A stretch of DNA of 64,000 bases from CAVVJA01 sp963801715 (GTDB lineage: Bacteria > Actinomycetota > Actinomycetes > Mycobacteriales > Jatrophihabitantaceae). The position numbers were made by a program, and so were the translations under genes. The first letter of the stretch is position 1, and each line of letters starts with the position of its first letter. This document shows positions 1 to 7,543 of this stretch, piece by piece. Where the stretch lies: the NCBI GenBank assembly GCA_963801715.1, contig CAWDGB010000011.1:1-64000 (forward strand), in the 5' to 3' direction. A model generated the notes under the pieces. That model did not search any database. It was not told the origin of the DNA and was given only the letters and a program-made list of their open reading frames with translations.

Positions 1-259
1 TAGTACTCGCCGGCGTAGAAGTCGTGAGCTTCCCATCGCCTGACTAAGCACTCACTCCCATCAACAGATGTTCTTGGACGGCGACGGGACGGTGTACGGC
101 AAGGTCGGTCTGGTCACACGAGGCCCCGGACAGGCGTCGACGGCGACACGGCAGCAGTAGAAAGACGAGCCAGCCATCCTCGGACGGCAGCTCCAGTTCA
201 GGTCGGGTGACGCGTCCGTCGAGGCGGCCCGGACAGGCAGACTGTTTTGCGTCGAAGGG
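1..259. other. Left edge, no gene recognised
   Basis: No frame here looks like a known protein or has a convincing start. The open minus-strand frame that runs across it is out of phase with the small gene at 260 and reads as low-complexity R/S/T-rich sequence, so it is treated as a shadow. Confidence 0.4.
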
Positions 260-556
260 CTATTCGCTGTCCCCTGTGGAGTGCTCCTGAGTCTCCGGCT
301 GCGCGCCGCCGCTGCCTTCGGCGTGCGAGTGCCGGCGTTCTGCGTGGGCGTGGCGCCGTTCCTCCTGGCGCGCCCAACGCTCATGGCGGCGCTCGGTCTC
401 GATTTTCTGCCGGACAACCGGGTCGTATTGTGTGCCGACAAGGGGGTTGCCCAGCCCGTCGGCCGGGCCAAAGATCTTCAACAGCTGGCCCTTGAGGGGA
501 TTGATGTGCTCGAGCCCCTCTTCCAGGGGGTGCTTGTGTTTGTGTCCCGTCCTCAT
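260..556 (-). CDS. Small conserved-looking hypothetical protein
   Basis: A 98-residue charged, soluble protein of unknown function. It opens with a His/Lys stretch (MRTGHKHKH), continues with a hydrophobic-polar segment containing EHINPLKGQLLKIFGPAD and NPLVGTQYDPV, and ends in an Arg/His/Glu-rich probable helix and a disordered tail. The segment around NPLVGTQYDP reads like genuine protein and the other frames do not. The start is the second ATG, five bases after GGTGG; an ATG four codons upstream (base 568) is the alternative. No signal peptide or membrane segment. It stands alone, divergent from nothing nearby. Function cannot be assigned. Confidence 0.55.
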   Translation of the reverse strand: MRTGHKHKHPLEEGLEHINPLKGQLLKIFGPADGLGNPLVGTQYDPVVRQKIETERRHERWARQEERRHAHAERRHSHAEGSGGAQPETQEHSTGDSE

Positions 557-568
557 GACAACCACCAT

Positions 569-909
569 TCCTCGACCGCCACGGCTTAGGCATTACCTGC
601 TTGCGCGGCGGACATCACGCGATCCGCTTTCTCTTATGAGTACGCCCACCGGGCCTCGATCGGTTCATTTCGACGGGTGCACGGCGTGAACGCGGGGTCG
701 TGAGCACGCAGATTCGGCGATCGTGTTGATCAGCGGTGTGAAGTGGTTCCAGGCAGCCGTTGACGTTGCCTGGTCATCGGCCGGGCAGTAGCGCACCCGA
801 GGTTCGCACTTTCATGCCTCACCGCGGGCGAGGCCCGACCAACCCCGGCGAGCGGTGCCGGGTGCGCCTCACCCCGACCTCGACGACAGGTCCGCCAAGC
901 TCAGATCAC
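569..909. other. Intergenic, nothing recognised
   Basis: About 340 bases between a small hypothetical gene and the 3' end of the GH16 gene. I see no coding frame, tRNA or obvious stem-loop. The plus-strand frame entering the next gene is antisense to it. Confidence 0.4.
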
Positions 910-1845
910 TCAGTCGCTCCGCGGTACCCGGTCATAGACCGAGACATACCTGACGGTCATGGTGCCGCCCGATGTCGTCTGATCGCTGGGGGCGGTGCAT
1001 TGGCAGACGCCGTCGGGGAAACCGCCGCCGATGGCAAGGTCGAAGATGATCGAGTAGCCGTGGTCGACCGCTGCCGTCCATGCCGCCTGGTCCACCTGGT
1101 CCTCGCTGACCTGGAAGAACTGACGCCCGTCGATGTACCAGCGGATCTGCTCGGCGCTGGGATTGGTCCGGTCGACGATCACCGTGTAGGTGTGGAACCC
1201 GGTCTGGCAGCCCGCGCACTTCAACAGCCCGCTGGAGATCCCGGTGAACTCATGGCAGGGCCCGAGGGTTCCGTCCGGGTTGGGTTGGGTGAGATTGCCG
1301 CAGTGCAACGTGCCGGCCAGCTCGTTGAGGGCGTTCACATCCTCGAGGATGTCGATCTCCCCGGTGCCAGGCCAATCGCCTGGGCCGAGCATCCAGAACG
1401 CCGGCCAGTAGCCGAGGCCGACGGAGGGATTGGGCTGCCGGATGGAGGCGGTCACGGCCATCTCGCCCCCGGCCGGCGCCCCGAAGTCGCTGCTGATCGT
1501 CTGGATGCGCCCAGACGTCCACGACTGGCCGTGACCCAGTGCCGTGATGTCGAGATTCCCGTGGCCGTCCACGTAGACGTTGCTCGTCGAGTTGGTCATG
1601 GTCTCGATCTCGCCGGTGCCAAAGATGCCCGTCCCGGTGTTGTACTTCCACACCGACGGGTCGACTCCGCTACCGGCGGCACCGTTGAAGGTGTCGGCCC
1701 AGACCCGCGTCCACCCCGGGCCGCCAGGCTGACCGGGTCCGCTGGCCTGCCCCGCCGGCGAGGCTGCGGCCGCCGGCGACACCGCCACGGCCACCGCGAC
1801 CACGACCGCCACTGCCCCGATTAGCCCGCGCGTCACTCTCATCAT
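910..1845 (-). CDS. Secreted glycoside hydrolase family 16 (beta-glucanase-like)
   Basis: Predicted secreted endo-beta-glucanase of GH16, retaining hydrolases acting on laminarin-type or mixed-linkage beta-glucans. Residues 1-28 form a signal peptide: Arg near the start, an Ala/Val hydrophobic core, and an AAA-type cleavage region. The catalytic signature EIDILE lies at residues 163-168, with E163 the expected nucleophile, D165 the helper and E168 the acid/base. Upstream motifs GEIETM (78-83) and YWPAFWML (146-153) fit the substrate cleft. At 311 residues it is a single-domain enzyme with no carbohydrate-binding module. The first Met is followed directly by a second, so the start may be one codon later. 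Family assignment is firm; the exact glucan is unknown. Confidence 0.9.
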   Translation of the reverse strand: MMRVTRGLIGAVAVVVAVAVAVSPAAAASPAGQASGPGQPGGPGWTRVWADTFNGAAGSGVDPSVWKYNTGTGIFGTGEIETMTNSTSNVYVDGHGNLDITALGHGQSWTSGRIQTISSDFGAPAGGEMAVTASIRQPNPSVGLGYWPAFWMLGPGDWPGTGEIDILEDVNALNELAGTLHCGNLTQPNPDGTLGPCHEFTGISSGLLKCAGCQTGFHTYTVIVDRTNPSAEQIRWYIDGRQFFQVSEDQVDQAAWTAAVDHGYSIIFDLAIGGGFPDGVCQCTAPSDQTTSGGTMTVRYVSVYDRVPRSD

Positions 1846-2292
1846 CGCTACGACTCCTTATCACCTCACGGGTCTCAAACTGCCCGGCCAACCGCGCGGC
1901 TAGCATCGCGATCGGTGGCACCGTCGAGATGACGTGCCTCGTCTCGGCGTACGCCCGGCCAGCGATGAAGTCAACAGTGGTCAGATCAGCGCAGGATCGA
2001 GTGGCCGATTACGGGCGGTGCGGGCCGAGGACGAAGACGCCAGGCGGCCCGTCGGCATGAATTCGTCGTTAAGGTCGGCCGTACCCAACGTCCGCTTCCA
2101 GGACGATGGCCGAATCGGTCGCCGCGCATACTGACCGAGCGATGTGACGTCTCGTGGCGCGCGGAGCCACACGTATTCGGCGGTCGCGCGTCGTGGTTGC
2201 CGGGGCTCGGGCCCTGGGTTCAGGCTTCGGCCTGATCCTTGGGGGGCCGCGAGGAAGAAGGCAAGCTCCGTGACCCGCAGATTCACGGGGAG
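1846..2292. other. Intergenic, nothing recognised
   Basis: Upstream region of the GH16 gene and downstream of the acyl-CoA synthetase. Open frames on both strands are short and compositionally unlike the neighbours. The GH16 promoter must lie here but I cannot point to a clear -35/-10 pair. Confidence 0.4.
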
Positions 2293-3861
2293 TTATCCAG
2301 CCGGGGCTTCGGGCGTGAGGTTCGCCTCGGCCATTCGTTTGAGGCGGGTCCGGTCCAGCTTCCCGGTGGCAGTGAGTGGCATTTGGTCGAGGATGACTAT
2401 CTCCTCGGGCGCCTTGTAGCCGACCCTGGCGCGCGCGAACTGGATCAGCTCCTGGCTGGCCGGGCGCTCCGTCCCCTCGGTCAGGGTGATGTAGGCGCGG
2501 ACGTTCTCACCGTGGACAAGATCGTGGATCCCGATCACCCCGGCGCTCGCGACGCTCGGGTGCTCGAGCAGGGCGCCCTCGACCTCCTGGGGGCAAATGT
2601 TCGAGCCGTCGTGGACGATGATCTGCTTCTTGCGCCCGCAGAAAAAGAAGTAGCCGTCGTCGTCGACTCGCATCACATCGCCTGAGTCGAGCCACCCGTT
2701 GCTAAAGGCCGCCTCGGTCGCGGCCGGGTCGTCCCAGTAGCCGACGGTGGTCGCGGGAGTGTTGATCCACAGGCGGCCTTCGCTGCCCATCGGCAACTCC
2801 TGGCCGTCATCGTTTCGGATTGACAGCAAGACCCCGGGAACGACGCGCCCGACCGAACCAAGCTTGATACGGCCCGACGGTGGGTTTATCGTCACGAGCC
2901 CGGCTTCCGTCAGGCCATAGGCCTCGTCGATCACGAACCCGCTCAGCGCGGTGAACTCCCGCTCCAGCTCCGCGGAGACAGTGTCGCCCGCCCCGCGGCA
3001 CAGTCGCAGTGAGGCGAAATCGTCGGGCCGGGCGCCGTGGTCGCGCGTCAATGCGAACAGCGCCGAAGGTAGCATCGACAGCACCGTTGGGCGGTCTTCG
3101 CGAAGGAGCGGGAGCAACTCATCCCCGTCGATTGTCCGGGCCACAATCACGCCAGCGCCCACGCTCAGCGCGGCGAACGAGACGTAGAAGGCGCCAACGT
3201 GCGACAGCGACGAGCCCGCGAGAAGCAGATCGCCGGGGCTCAGCTCGAGACCTGCCGCCGCCGTCGCAAACATCCAGCCGAGCGTTTGGTGAGTATGCGT
3301 CACGCCCTTCGCGGGTCCGGTACTGCCGGAGGTAAAGAAGATCACGGCAGGCGCCGCTGGGGAAGGAGGCGGCGGAGGCGAAGATGGGGCGTCCCGCTCA
3401 ATCAGCTCGTCGAAAGCCGGCCCCGTTCCTCGCTTGCCGCCGTAGCTGATTGTGCCCAAAGGCAGCTGCCGGGCGAGCTGGCTGGCGGCGAGATCCTCTT
3501 CCCGCTCGACATGCGCTAGCAGGGCACGGGCTTCGCTGACCGCGAGGGCGTGATCGATCTCCGGTGCCATGTAGCGGTAATTGAGGGGCGTTGCGACCAG
3601 CCCCGCTTTGAAACAGGCGAGGTAGTGAACGATGAGCGCAGGACGATTCGGCATCAGCGAAGCGACGCGATCGCCCCGGTTCAGCCCTAGACCGAGCAAA
3701 CTGACGGCCAGGCGATCGCTGAGGTCATCGAGCGTGCGCCACGTCCACCGCGTATCCGCGGAGACAAGCGCGAGCCCGTCAGGATTGGCATTCAGACCGG
3801 CGCGAGTCAGACCGCAGGGGCTCACCGGCCTCTCCAACGCCCTTCCGACGTACCCGGTCAT
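2293..3861 (-). CDS. AMP-dependent acyl-CoA synthetase / fatty acid CoA ligase
   Basis: A class I adenylate-forming enzyme that would activate a carboxylic acid as acyl-AMP and transfer it to CoA. In the 522-residue protein the phosphate-binding loop TSGSTGPAKG is at 177-186, the YGLTEA adenine/substrate motif at 315-320, the SGD motif at 393-395, the hinge GRKKQII at 409-415 and the catalytic lysine K501 in TATGKLDR. A Pro run sits just before the P-loop. The frame stays open 68 codons upstream, but that part is Arg-rich and not family-like; ATG at 3861 follows GAGGGTGG and gives a normal family length. Members include FadD-type ligases. Substrate (medium/long-chain fatty acid, or aromatic acid) cannot be read from sequence. 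It is followed on the same strand by nothing obviously linked. Confidence 0.9.
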   Translation of the reverse strand: MTGYVGRALERPVSPCGLTRAGLNANPDGLALVSADTRWTWRTLDDLSDRLAVSLLGLGLNRGDRVASLMPNRPALIVHYLACFKAGLVATPLNYRYMAPEIDHALAVSEARALLAHVEREEDLAASQLARQLPLGTISYGGKRGTGPAFDELIERDAPSSPPPPPSPAAPAVIFFTSGSTGPAKGVTHTHQTLGWMFATAAAGLELSPGDLLLAGSSLSHVGAFYVSFAALSVGAGVIVARTIDGDELLPLLREDRPTVLSMLPSALFALTRDHGARPDDFASLRLCRGAGDTVSAELEREFTALSGFVIDEAYGLTEAGLVTINPPSGRIKLGSVGRVVPGVLLSIRNDDGQELPMGSEGRLWINTPATTVGYWDDPAATEAAFSNGWLDSGDVMRVDDDGYFFFCGRKKQIIVHDGSNICPQEVEGALLEHPSVASAGVIGIHDLVHGENVRAYITLTEGTERPASQELIQFARARVGYKAPEEIVILDQMPLTATGKLDRTRLKRMAEANLTPEAPAG

Positions 3862-4504
3862 GCCGCCACCCTCGTGAGCAAGATCAACATCGCAACGCTG
3901 TGAAAGCGGGTGAGGAGCCACCTGCCGAGCGTGGCGCAATTGGCTGCGACGGCGGACGCGGCGCGGGCCGTCACGGGGGCCGCTGACCCACGGTGCGCTC
4001 CGGCGGTCAACACGCCCGACAGACCGAGCATGGGCGCGGGACCGCGGGCGCACACGCGACCCCACGCTGCGAGCGAGACATCGAGCAACCCCCAGTGGTA
4101 CAGATCAATGCGGTCGATGCGGATCAACGGGCGCATCAACGTCCACTTCGTAGTTGATGGTGCCTTACGCAGGAGCGGTCCCGCAAAGGCACCTGCCCGC
4201 GCGATGGCAGGCGCCCGCTCGCCTCTTTGGCAAACCGCACGATGGTCGATGAATCGATGGTGACGGACTGGCCGCGAATCGAATCGCTGTCCCAGTGCGC
4301 TGACTCACGCGCGAGATGTTTTGCGCATGTTGCGTGTCCGCATGGTTATGTGCCGTGCCGTCATTTGGCGCACCCATGCGCACTGTCAGTCGGCGAGGAC
4401 GAGGTGCTGCTTGCCGTCGATCAACTCGCGTGCCGCATCACGGTGACCGGCAACAGTGCCGCGACCAGTGTCTGGCATTCAACGTTCATCACTTGGACCC
4501 TCAT
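3862..4504. other. Long intergenic stretch, nothing recognised
   Basis: About 640 bases between two minus-strand genes. Several frames are open, but none shows a motif, a Shine-Dalgarno-backed start or actinobacterial codon bias. The segment 4230-4400 is noticeably less GC-rich than its neighbours. It may hold decayed sequence. Confidence 0.35.
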
Positions 4505-5203
4505 TCACCCCGTAAACCGATATTCCGGCTGCCACGGTTCGTCCGAGTGAACGACATCCCAGTAGCGCTCAGCGATGCGCTCGGGGGCAAAGGCGGTGTC
4601 AGCAACGATCTGTCCTGCGATCGTGAGGGTGGCGACGCGGATGCCGTCCTGCATCAAATCGGCACCGAGCATCGTCGCGGCTGACCGGAGCGCGGCTTTG
4701 CCGAGGGAGACGGTCGCCAGGCCCGGGATCGGATGATCGGCGAATCCGCCGCCCGTCACCAGGATGGTGCCGAAGCCCGCAGCTCGCATCGCCGGGGCGG
4801 CGACCTGTGCGACAACGATGGCGCCGATGACGTCTACCGCGTAAGCCGTGTGGAGGTGGGCCACGCTCGAGCTCAGGAGATGGTCCGGAGCCCCCATGAC
4901 CGCGTTGTAGACGATCAGGCCTGGCGCGCCGTTCCCGCGATAGATGGCACCCAACCGAGCGCCCAGGTCTTCGGGGTCACTGACATCCGCCGAGATCGTG
5001 TCGATGTCGGCACCCGTGTCCGCCAGATCGCCGGCGAGTCTATCGAGACCGTCTGTACTGCGGGCGACCAAGGTGACTCGGTAACCGCCCTGAGCGAAGC
5101 GACGAGCCACGGCCACTCCGAGGCCGGGCCCTGCGCCGACCAATAGCAGGTGGCGGCTGTCGATCCCGCTGCCTTGAGCCTCGCGGGGCGTTGTGCCTAT
5201 CAC
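4505..5203 (-). CDS. Atypical short-chain dehydrogenase/reductase family protein
   Basis: A Rossmann-fold SDR-superfamily protein of 232 residues. The nucleotide-binding loop is GAGPGLG (residues 23-29), not the classical TGxxxGIG, and is followed by VARRFAQGGYRVTLVAR. An Asp that would contact adenine lies in SADVSD. The classical catalytic YxxxK is not present: the lysine survives in SLGKAAL but the Tyr position is Val. From memory, actinobacterial proteins with the GAGPGxG loop often share this pattern, so it may be a subfamily trait rather than damage. The GTG at 5203 is chosen because GAGGAG lies six bases upstream; an ATG at 5257 would add 18 residues without a good ribosome site. Catalytic activity is uncertain. 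Confidence 0.8.
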   Translation of the reverse strand: MIGTTPREAQGSGIDSRHLLLVGAGPGLGVAVARRFAQGGYRVTLVARSTDGLDRLAGDLADTGADIDTISADVSDPEDLGARLGAIYRGNGAPGLIVYNAVMGAPDHLLSSSVAHLHTAYAVDVIGAIVVAQVAAPAMRAAGFGTILVTGGGFADHPIPGLATVSLGKAALRSAATMLGADLMQDGIRVATLTIAGQIVADTAFAPERIAERYWDVVHSDEPWQPEYRFTG

Positions 5204-5804
5204 GGAGGGCTCCTCACTCGATGGAGGTGGCTTATATGACCTTCCAGGCCACAGCATTCCAGACGTCTGAAAGCGTCGAGCCGATGCGGCGCATGAAGTG
5301 CAACCGCCGCATACTTATGCGCCACGAATGGCGGTGGCGACATCATCATTTGCCGCGATCCGCGCGAGTTGCAGGCTGCTGAATCAGAAGGGCGTCGGCC
5401 TGAAGCCGCTGCACGCGATGCTGATCGAATTCGTGACGCGGTGCTGCGCCCTTCCGGCGGTCGGCGAGATCCTGCTGTACGTCGACGACGGTTCCTCCGC
5501 TGAGCTGAACCCCGCGCTGGCCGACGCCGAACCCCAAGGCGACGACGAACTCGTGTCCTGGGCACGCGAGCCCCTCGCCGCCCTAGAGATTCAAACAACA
5601 AGCAGGCAGAGTGATCAGGCCTGGAGCCTCAGGCAGACGACGCCGGACACCGAGCGACGCGTCAGGCCCTCTCGCACATCGGAAGGCATCTGCCGCCGGT
5701 CGTGCGCTTGCTTCCCGTCTGCACGGTACCCCGCCGTTGATCTTCGCGTTCGAGCAGTACAGATGAGCAAGTCTGCACGTTCGTGGGCTGTCCGTCTTCC
5801 CCGG
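5204..5804. other. Intergenic, nothing firmly recognised
   Basis: About 600 bases. A plus-strand frame from 5298 stays open through here and on into the antisense of the next gene, but it has no ribosome site and no motif. It is most simply explained by high GC content. An acidic stretch around 5480-5560 might be a decayed gene end. Confidence 0.35.
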
Positions 5805-6200
5805 TTAGCCACGATCTGCGTCCGACACGTCGCCGGCCTCGTCGAGGTCACCGACCAGCGCGTCCGGGGCCCGCATCCGCCACGCGTCGGTCACCAGCTC
5901 CGTCAGCCGCACGAGGTCCACCTGCGCCAGCCGCAGCATGACCAGCGGCCAGCCGTCGTAGCCGGGCGTGGTGAAGAACGCCTCGGGCTCGCCCAGCAAA
6001 AGTGCCTGCTTCTCGGCCTCGTCACCAACGAACAACACCGCGATGTCGGTCCGGATCAGCCGCGGCTTGCCCGGCCTGCGCTCCGGGTAGGACCACACGA
6101 AGCCCTTGTCGCCCACCCGGAAGTCAAAGCCGTCGCTGTCAATCTCCTGCACGTGCGGCAGGGCGAGTGCGAGCCTACGAACGTCGTCGGCGTCAGCCAT
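5805..6200 (-). CDS. MmcQ/YjbR family DNA-binding-like protein
   Basis: A 131-residue protein of the MmcQ/YjbR fold (double-wing, CyaY-like). Family features seen are an N-terminal helix DDVRRLALALPHVQE, a strand pair FDFRVGDKGFVWSYPER, the central KPRLIR...AVLFVGDEAEKQALL, and the C-terminal TTPGYDGWPLVMLRL followed by a helix ending in DAWRMRAP, all in usual order and at usual length. The start ATG at 6200 has AGGAG eight bases upstream; an in-frame ATG at 6302 would add a non-family Trp/Ser-rich leader. It is divergent from the F420/PPOX gene at 6349. The biochemical role of this family is poorly known; DNA binding has been suggested for some members. Confidence 0.85.
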   Translation of the reverse strand: MADADDVRRLALALPHVQEIDSDGFDFRVGDKGFVWSYPERRPGKPRLIRTDIAVLFVGDEAEKQALLLGEPEAFFTTPGYDGWPLVMLRLAQVDLVRLTELVTDAWRMRAPDALVGDLDEAGDVSDADRG

Positions 6201-6336
6201 CGTGGTGGCTCCTAGACCGCGCCAACCGCATACGCACAGGCTAGACAGTGATCCGGGCGCGGCCGGCCATGACCGCCATGCCGCCGATCTTGATACATCC
6301 ATAGGGTGGGCCGGTTTTGATGTCGGACGCCGCTTC

Positions 6337-6342
6337 TATCGT
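6337..6342 (+). promoter_or_regulatory. Predicted -10 hexamer of a leaderless transcript
   Basis: TATCGT fits the actinobacterial TANNNT -10. It ends 6 bases before the ATG at 6349, which has no Shine-Dalgarno, so transcription is expected to begin at the start codon. Confidence 0.6.
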
Positions 6343-6348
6343 TTGCTC

Positions 6349-6789
6349 ATGCAGGCCAGCGATCTGGACAGCGGTGTCGATGTTGACGAGTTGCGACGGG
6401 CTCATGTGCGGAGGCGGCTGAAGAGCAATCTCATGGCGTGGTTCACCACGGTCGACTCCCGGGGTCGCCCGCATAGCGTGCCTGTGTGGTTCCTGCAGTT
6501 GCCCGACGATCGCATCTTGATCTACACGCGACCCGACAAGCAGAAACTGGCGAACCTCGCGATTAACTGTGAAGTCAGCCTGGCGCTGGACGTGACAGAC
6601 ATTGGTCGCGATGTGATCCGTATCGAGGGTCAGGCGCACATCGACACCAGCATGCCCTCGGCTGAACAACACGCCGAGTACCGCGCCAAATATGCCGAGC
6701 GGATAGGCACGCTGTTCGGAAGCGCAGCTGAGTTTTCCAAGCTTTTCTCCGTACCAATCCTGATCACACCGCGGCGGCTACTCGCCTAG
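6349..6789 (+). CDS. PPOX-class F420-dependent oxidoreductase (Rv3369-like)
   Basis: A 146-residue split-barrel flavin/deazaflavin-binding protein of the pyridoxamine-5'-phosphate-oxidase-like superfamily. Motifs in order: LKSNLMAWFTTVDSRGRPHSVPVWF (strand pair with the RPHSVPVWF signature), ILIYTRPDKQKLANL (phosphate and cofactor contact with Lys), VSLALDV, IRIEGQAHID, and a C-terminal PILITPRR. The order and length match the mycobacterial Rv3369-type subgroup, whose members are thought to use F420. The ATG at 6349 is preferred over an upstream in-frame ATG at 6106, which would overlap the divergent YjbR gene and add 81 atypical residues. A leaderless promoter supports this start. Reduced substrate unknown. 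Confidence 0.85.
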   Translation: MQASDLDSGVDVDELRRAHVRRRLKSNLMAWFTTVDSRGRPHSVPVWFLQLPDDRILIYTRPDKQKLANLAINCEVSLALDVTDIGRDVIRIEGQAHIDTSMPSAEQHAEYRAKYAERIGTLFGSAAEFSKLFSVPILITPRRLLA

Positions 6790-7183
6790 AGCGCTGCCTG
6801 CCCGTGGTAGCTGCCGCCTTGCCCGGTCGGGCGGACGCGTCCAGGGTGGCGCTTGCGCCATCGCGCCGGCGGCGCCGACAGGCGCCCCTCTTCTTCGCCC
6901 GGATCGGGCCTGGGGGACAGGGCCGATCGCAAGTCATCGGCGCTGACGGTCGCCACAGCACGGCGCGTGTAGAAAGGCGCTACCGCCGCTCGTGAATCGC
7001 CTCGATGGCGTCGCACAGAACGACGAGATTCACCTGGAAAATGTCACCAATGCTGCCCGAGCCCCGCGGTTGCATCCGTAGGCCGTTGGGACATCCCCCC
7101 GGGCCGGCGACGTGTACCGCCGTGCGTGGCTCACCGCCGCTTGGCAAGGAGGTTGTCAGTTCCCAGCGAACGACAAAGGCAAA
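6790..7183. other. Intergenic region upstream of the rifamycin resistance locus
   Basis: About 390 bases with no recognisable gene. A frame beginning at 7005 runs into the glycosyltransferase relic further on but has no family content before it. Confidence 0.4.
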
Positions 7184-7207
7184 GGCAAGGAGATCTCACT
7201 CCTTGCC
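7184..7207. other. Perfect 9-bp inverted repeat with 6-base loop
   Basis: GGCAAGGAG and CTCCTTGCC flank ATCTCA. There is no T-tract, so a classical terminator is unlikely. It lies 23 bases before the rifamycin-associated element, and could be an operator or RNA hairpin in that control region. Confidence 0.45.
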
Positions 7208-7230
7208 ACTTCTAACGTATAGCGCACCGG

Positions 7231-7249
7231 GGGGCTTGCGGCAAGACCC
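7231..7249 (+). promoter_or_regulatory. Rifamycin-associated element (RAE)
   Basis: The 19-mer GGGGCTTGCGGCAAGACCC is an inverted repeat (8 of 9 arm positions pair) that, as I recall, matches the published RAE found upstream of rifamycin-inactivating genes such as rph, arr, rox and helR in actinomycetes and needed for rifamycin induction. It lies 295 bases before the rph start codon, with a glycosyltransferase remnant in between. A TA-rich segment (TAACGTATAG) lies just upstream and could be a -10, but the promoter layout is not resolved here. Confidence 0.85.
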
Positions 7250-7308
7250 GGGTCGGGCCGCAGAATCGACGGCCGAACCAAGAACGGACCAAGACATGGG
7301 GCCACGAC

Positions 7309-7425
7309 GTGCGTGTGTTGTTGTCGACGGACGGGGCCGCGGTGACGAACCGCTGGTGGGACTTGCGGTGCGGTTGCGGGCGCTGGGCGCGCAGGTGCGC
7401 GTGTGCGCGCCGCGCGACTGGTCCG
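7309..7425 (+). pseudogene. Remnant of a GT1-family glycosyltransferase N-terminus
   Basis: A GTG at 7309 begins the peptide RVLLSTDG, and after a frame change near 7335 the next phase reads GDEPLVGLAVRLRALGAQVRVCAPRDW. Together these match the conserved first ~40 residues of actinomycete UDP/TDP-dependent glycosyltransferases (RVLLST-G-RGD-EPLVGLA-RLRALG). The similarity then stops, so at least 90% of the gene is missing. Rifamycin glycosyltransferases (Rgt type) are RAE-controlled inactivators in other actinomycetes, and the remnant lies between an RAE and rph. My inference is that an RAE-driven glycosyltransferase once stood here and was deleted, leaving rph under its element. Confidence 0.6.
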
Positions 7426-7543
7426 GGGGGAGGCAGCGAGAGATGCGGACGTGCCGAACAAGAGGTTCAACACTGCGCGAGACGCCGGTGATTCGACCGG
7501 CCGGTGCAGGGCAACGGAGCACGGCTGCCTCGGAGGTATCGCG

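Noticed and set aside
760..1824. 354-aa plus-strand open frame
   Set aside because: Antisense to the GH16 gene, whose signal peptide and EIDILE motif make it the real one.
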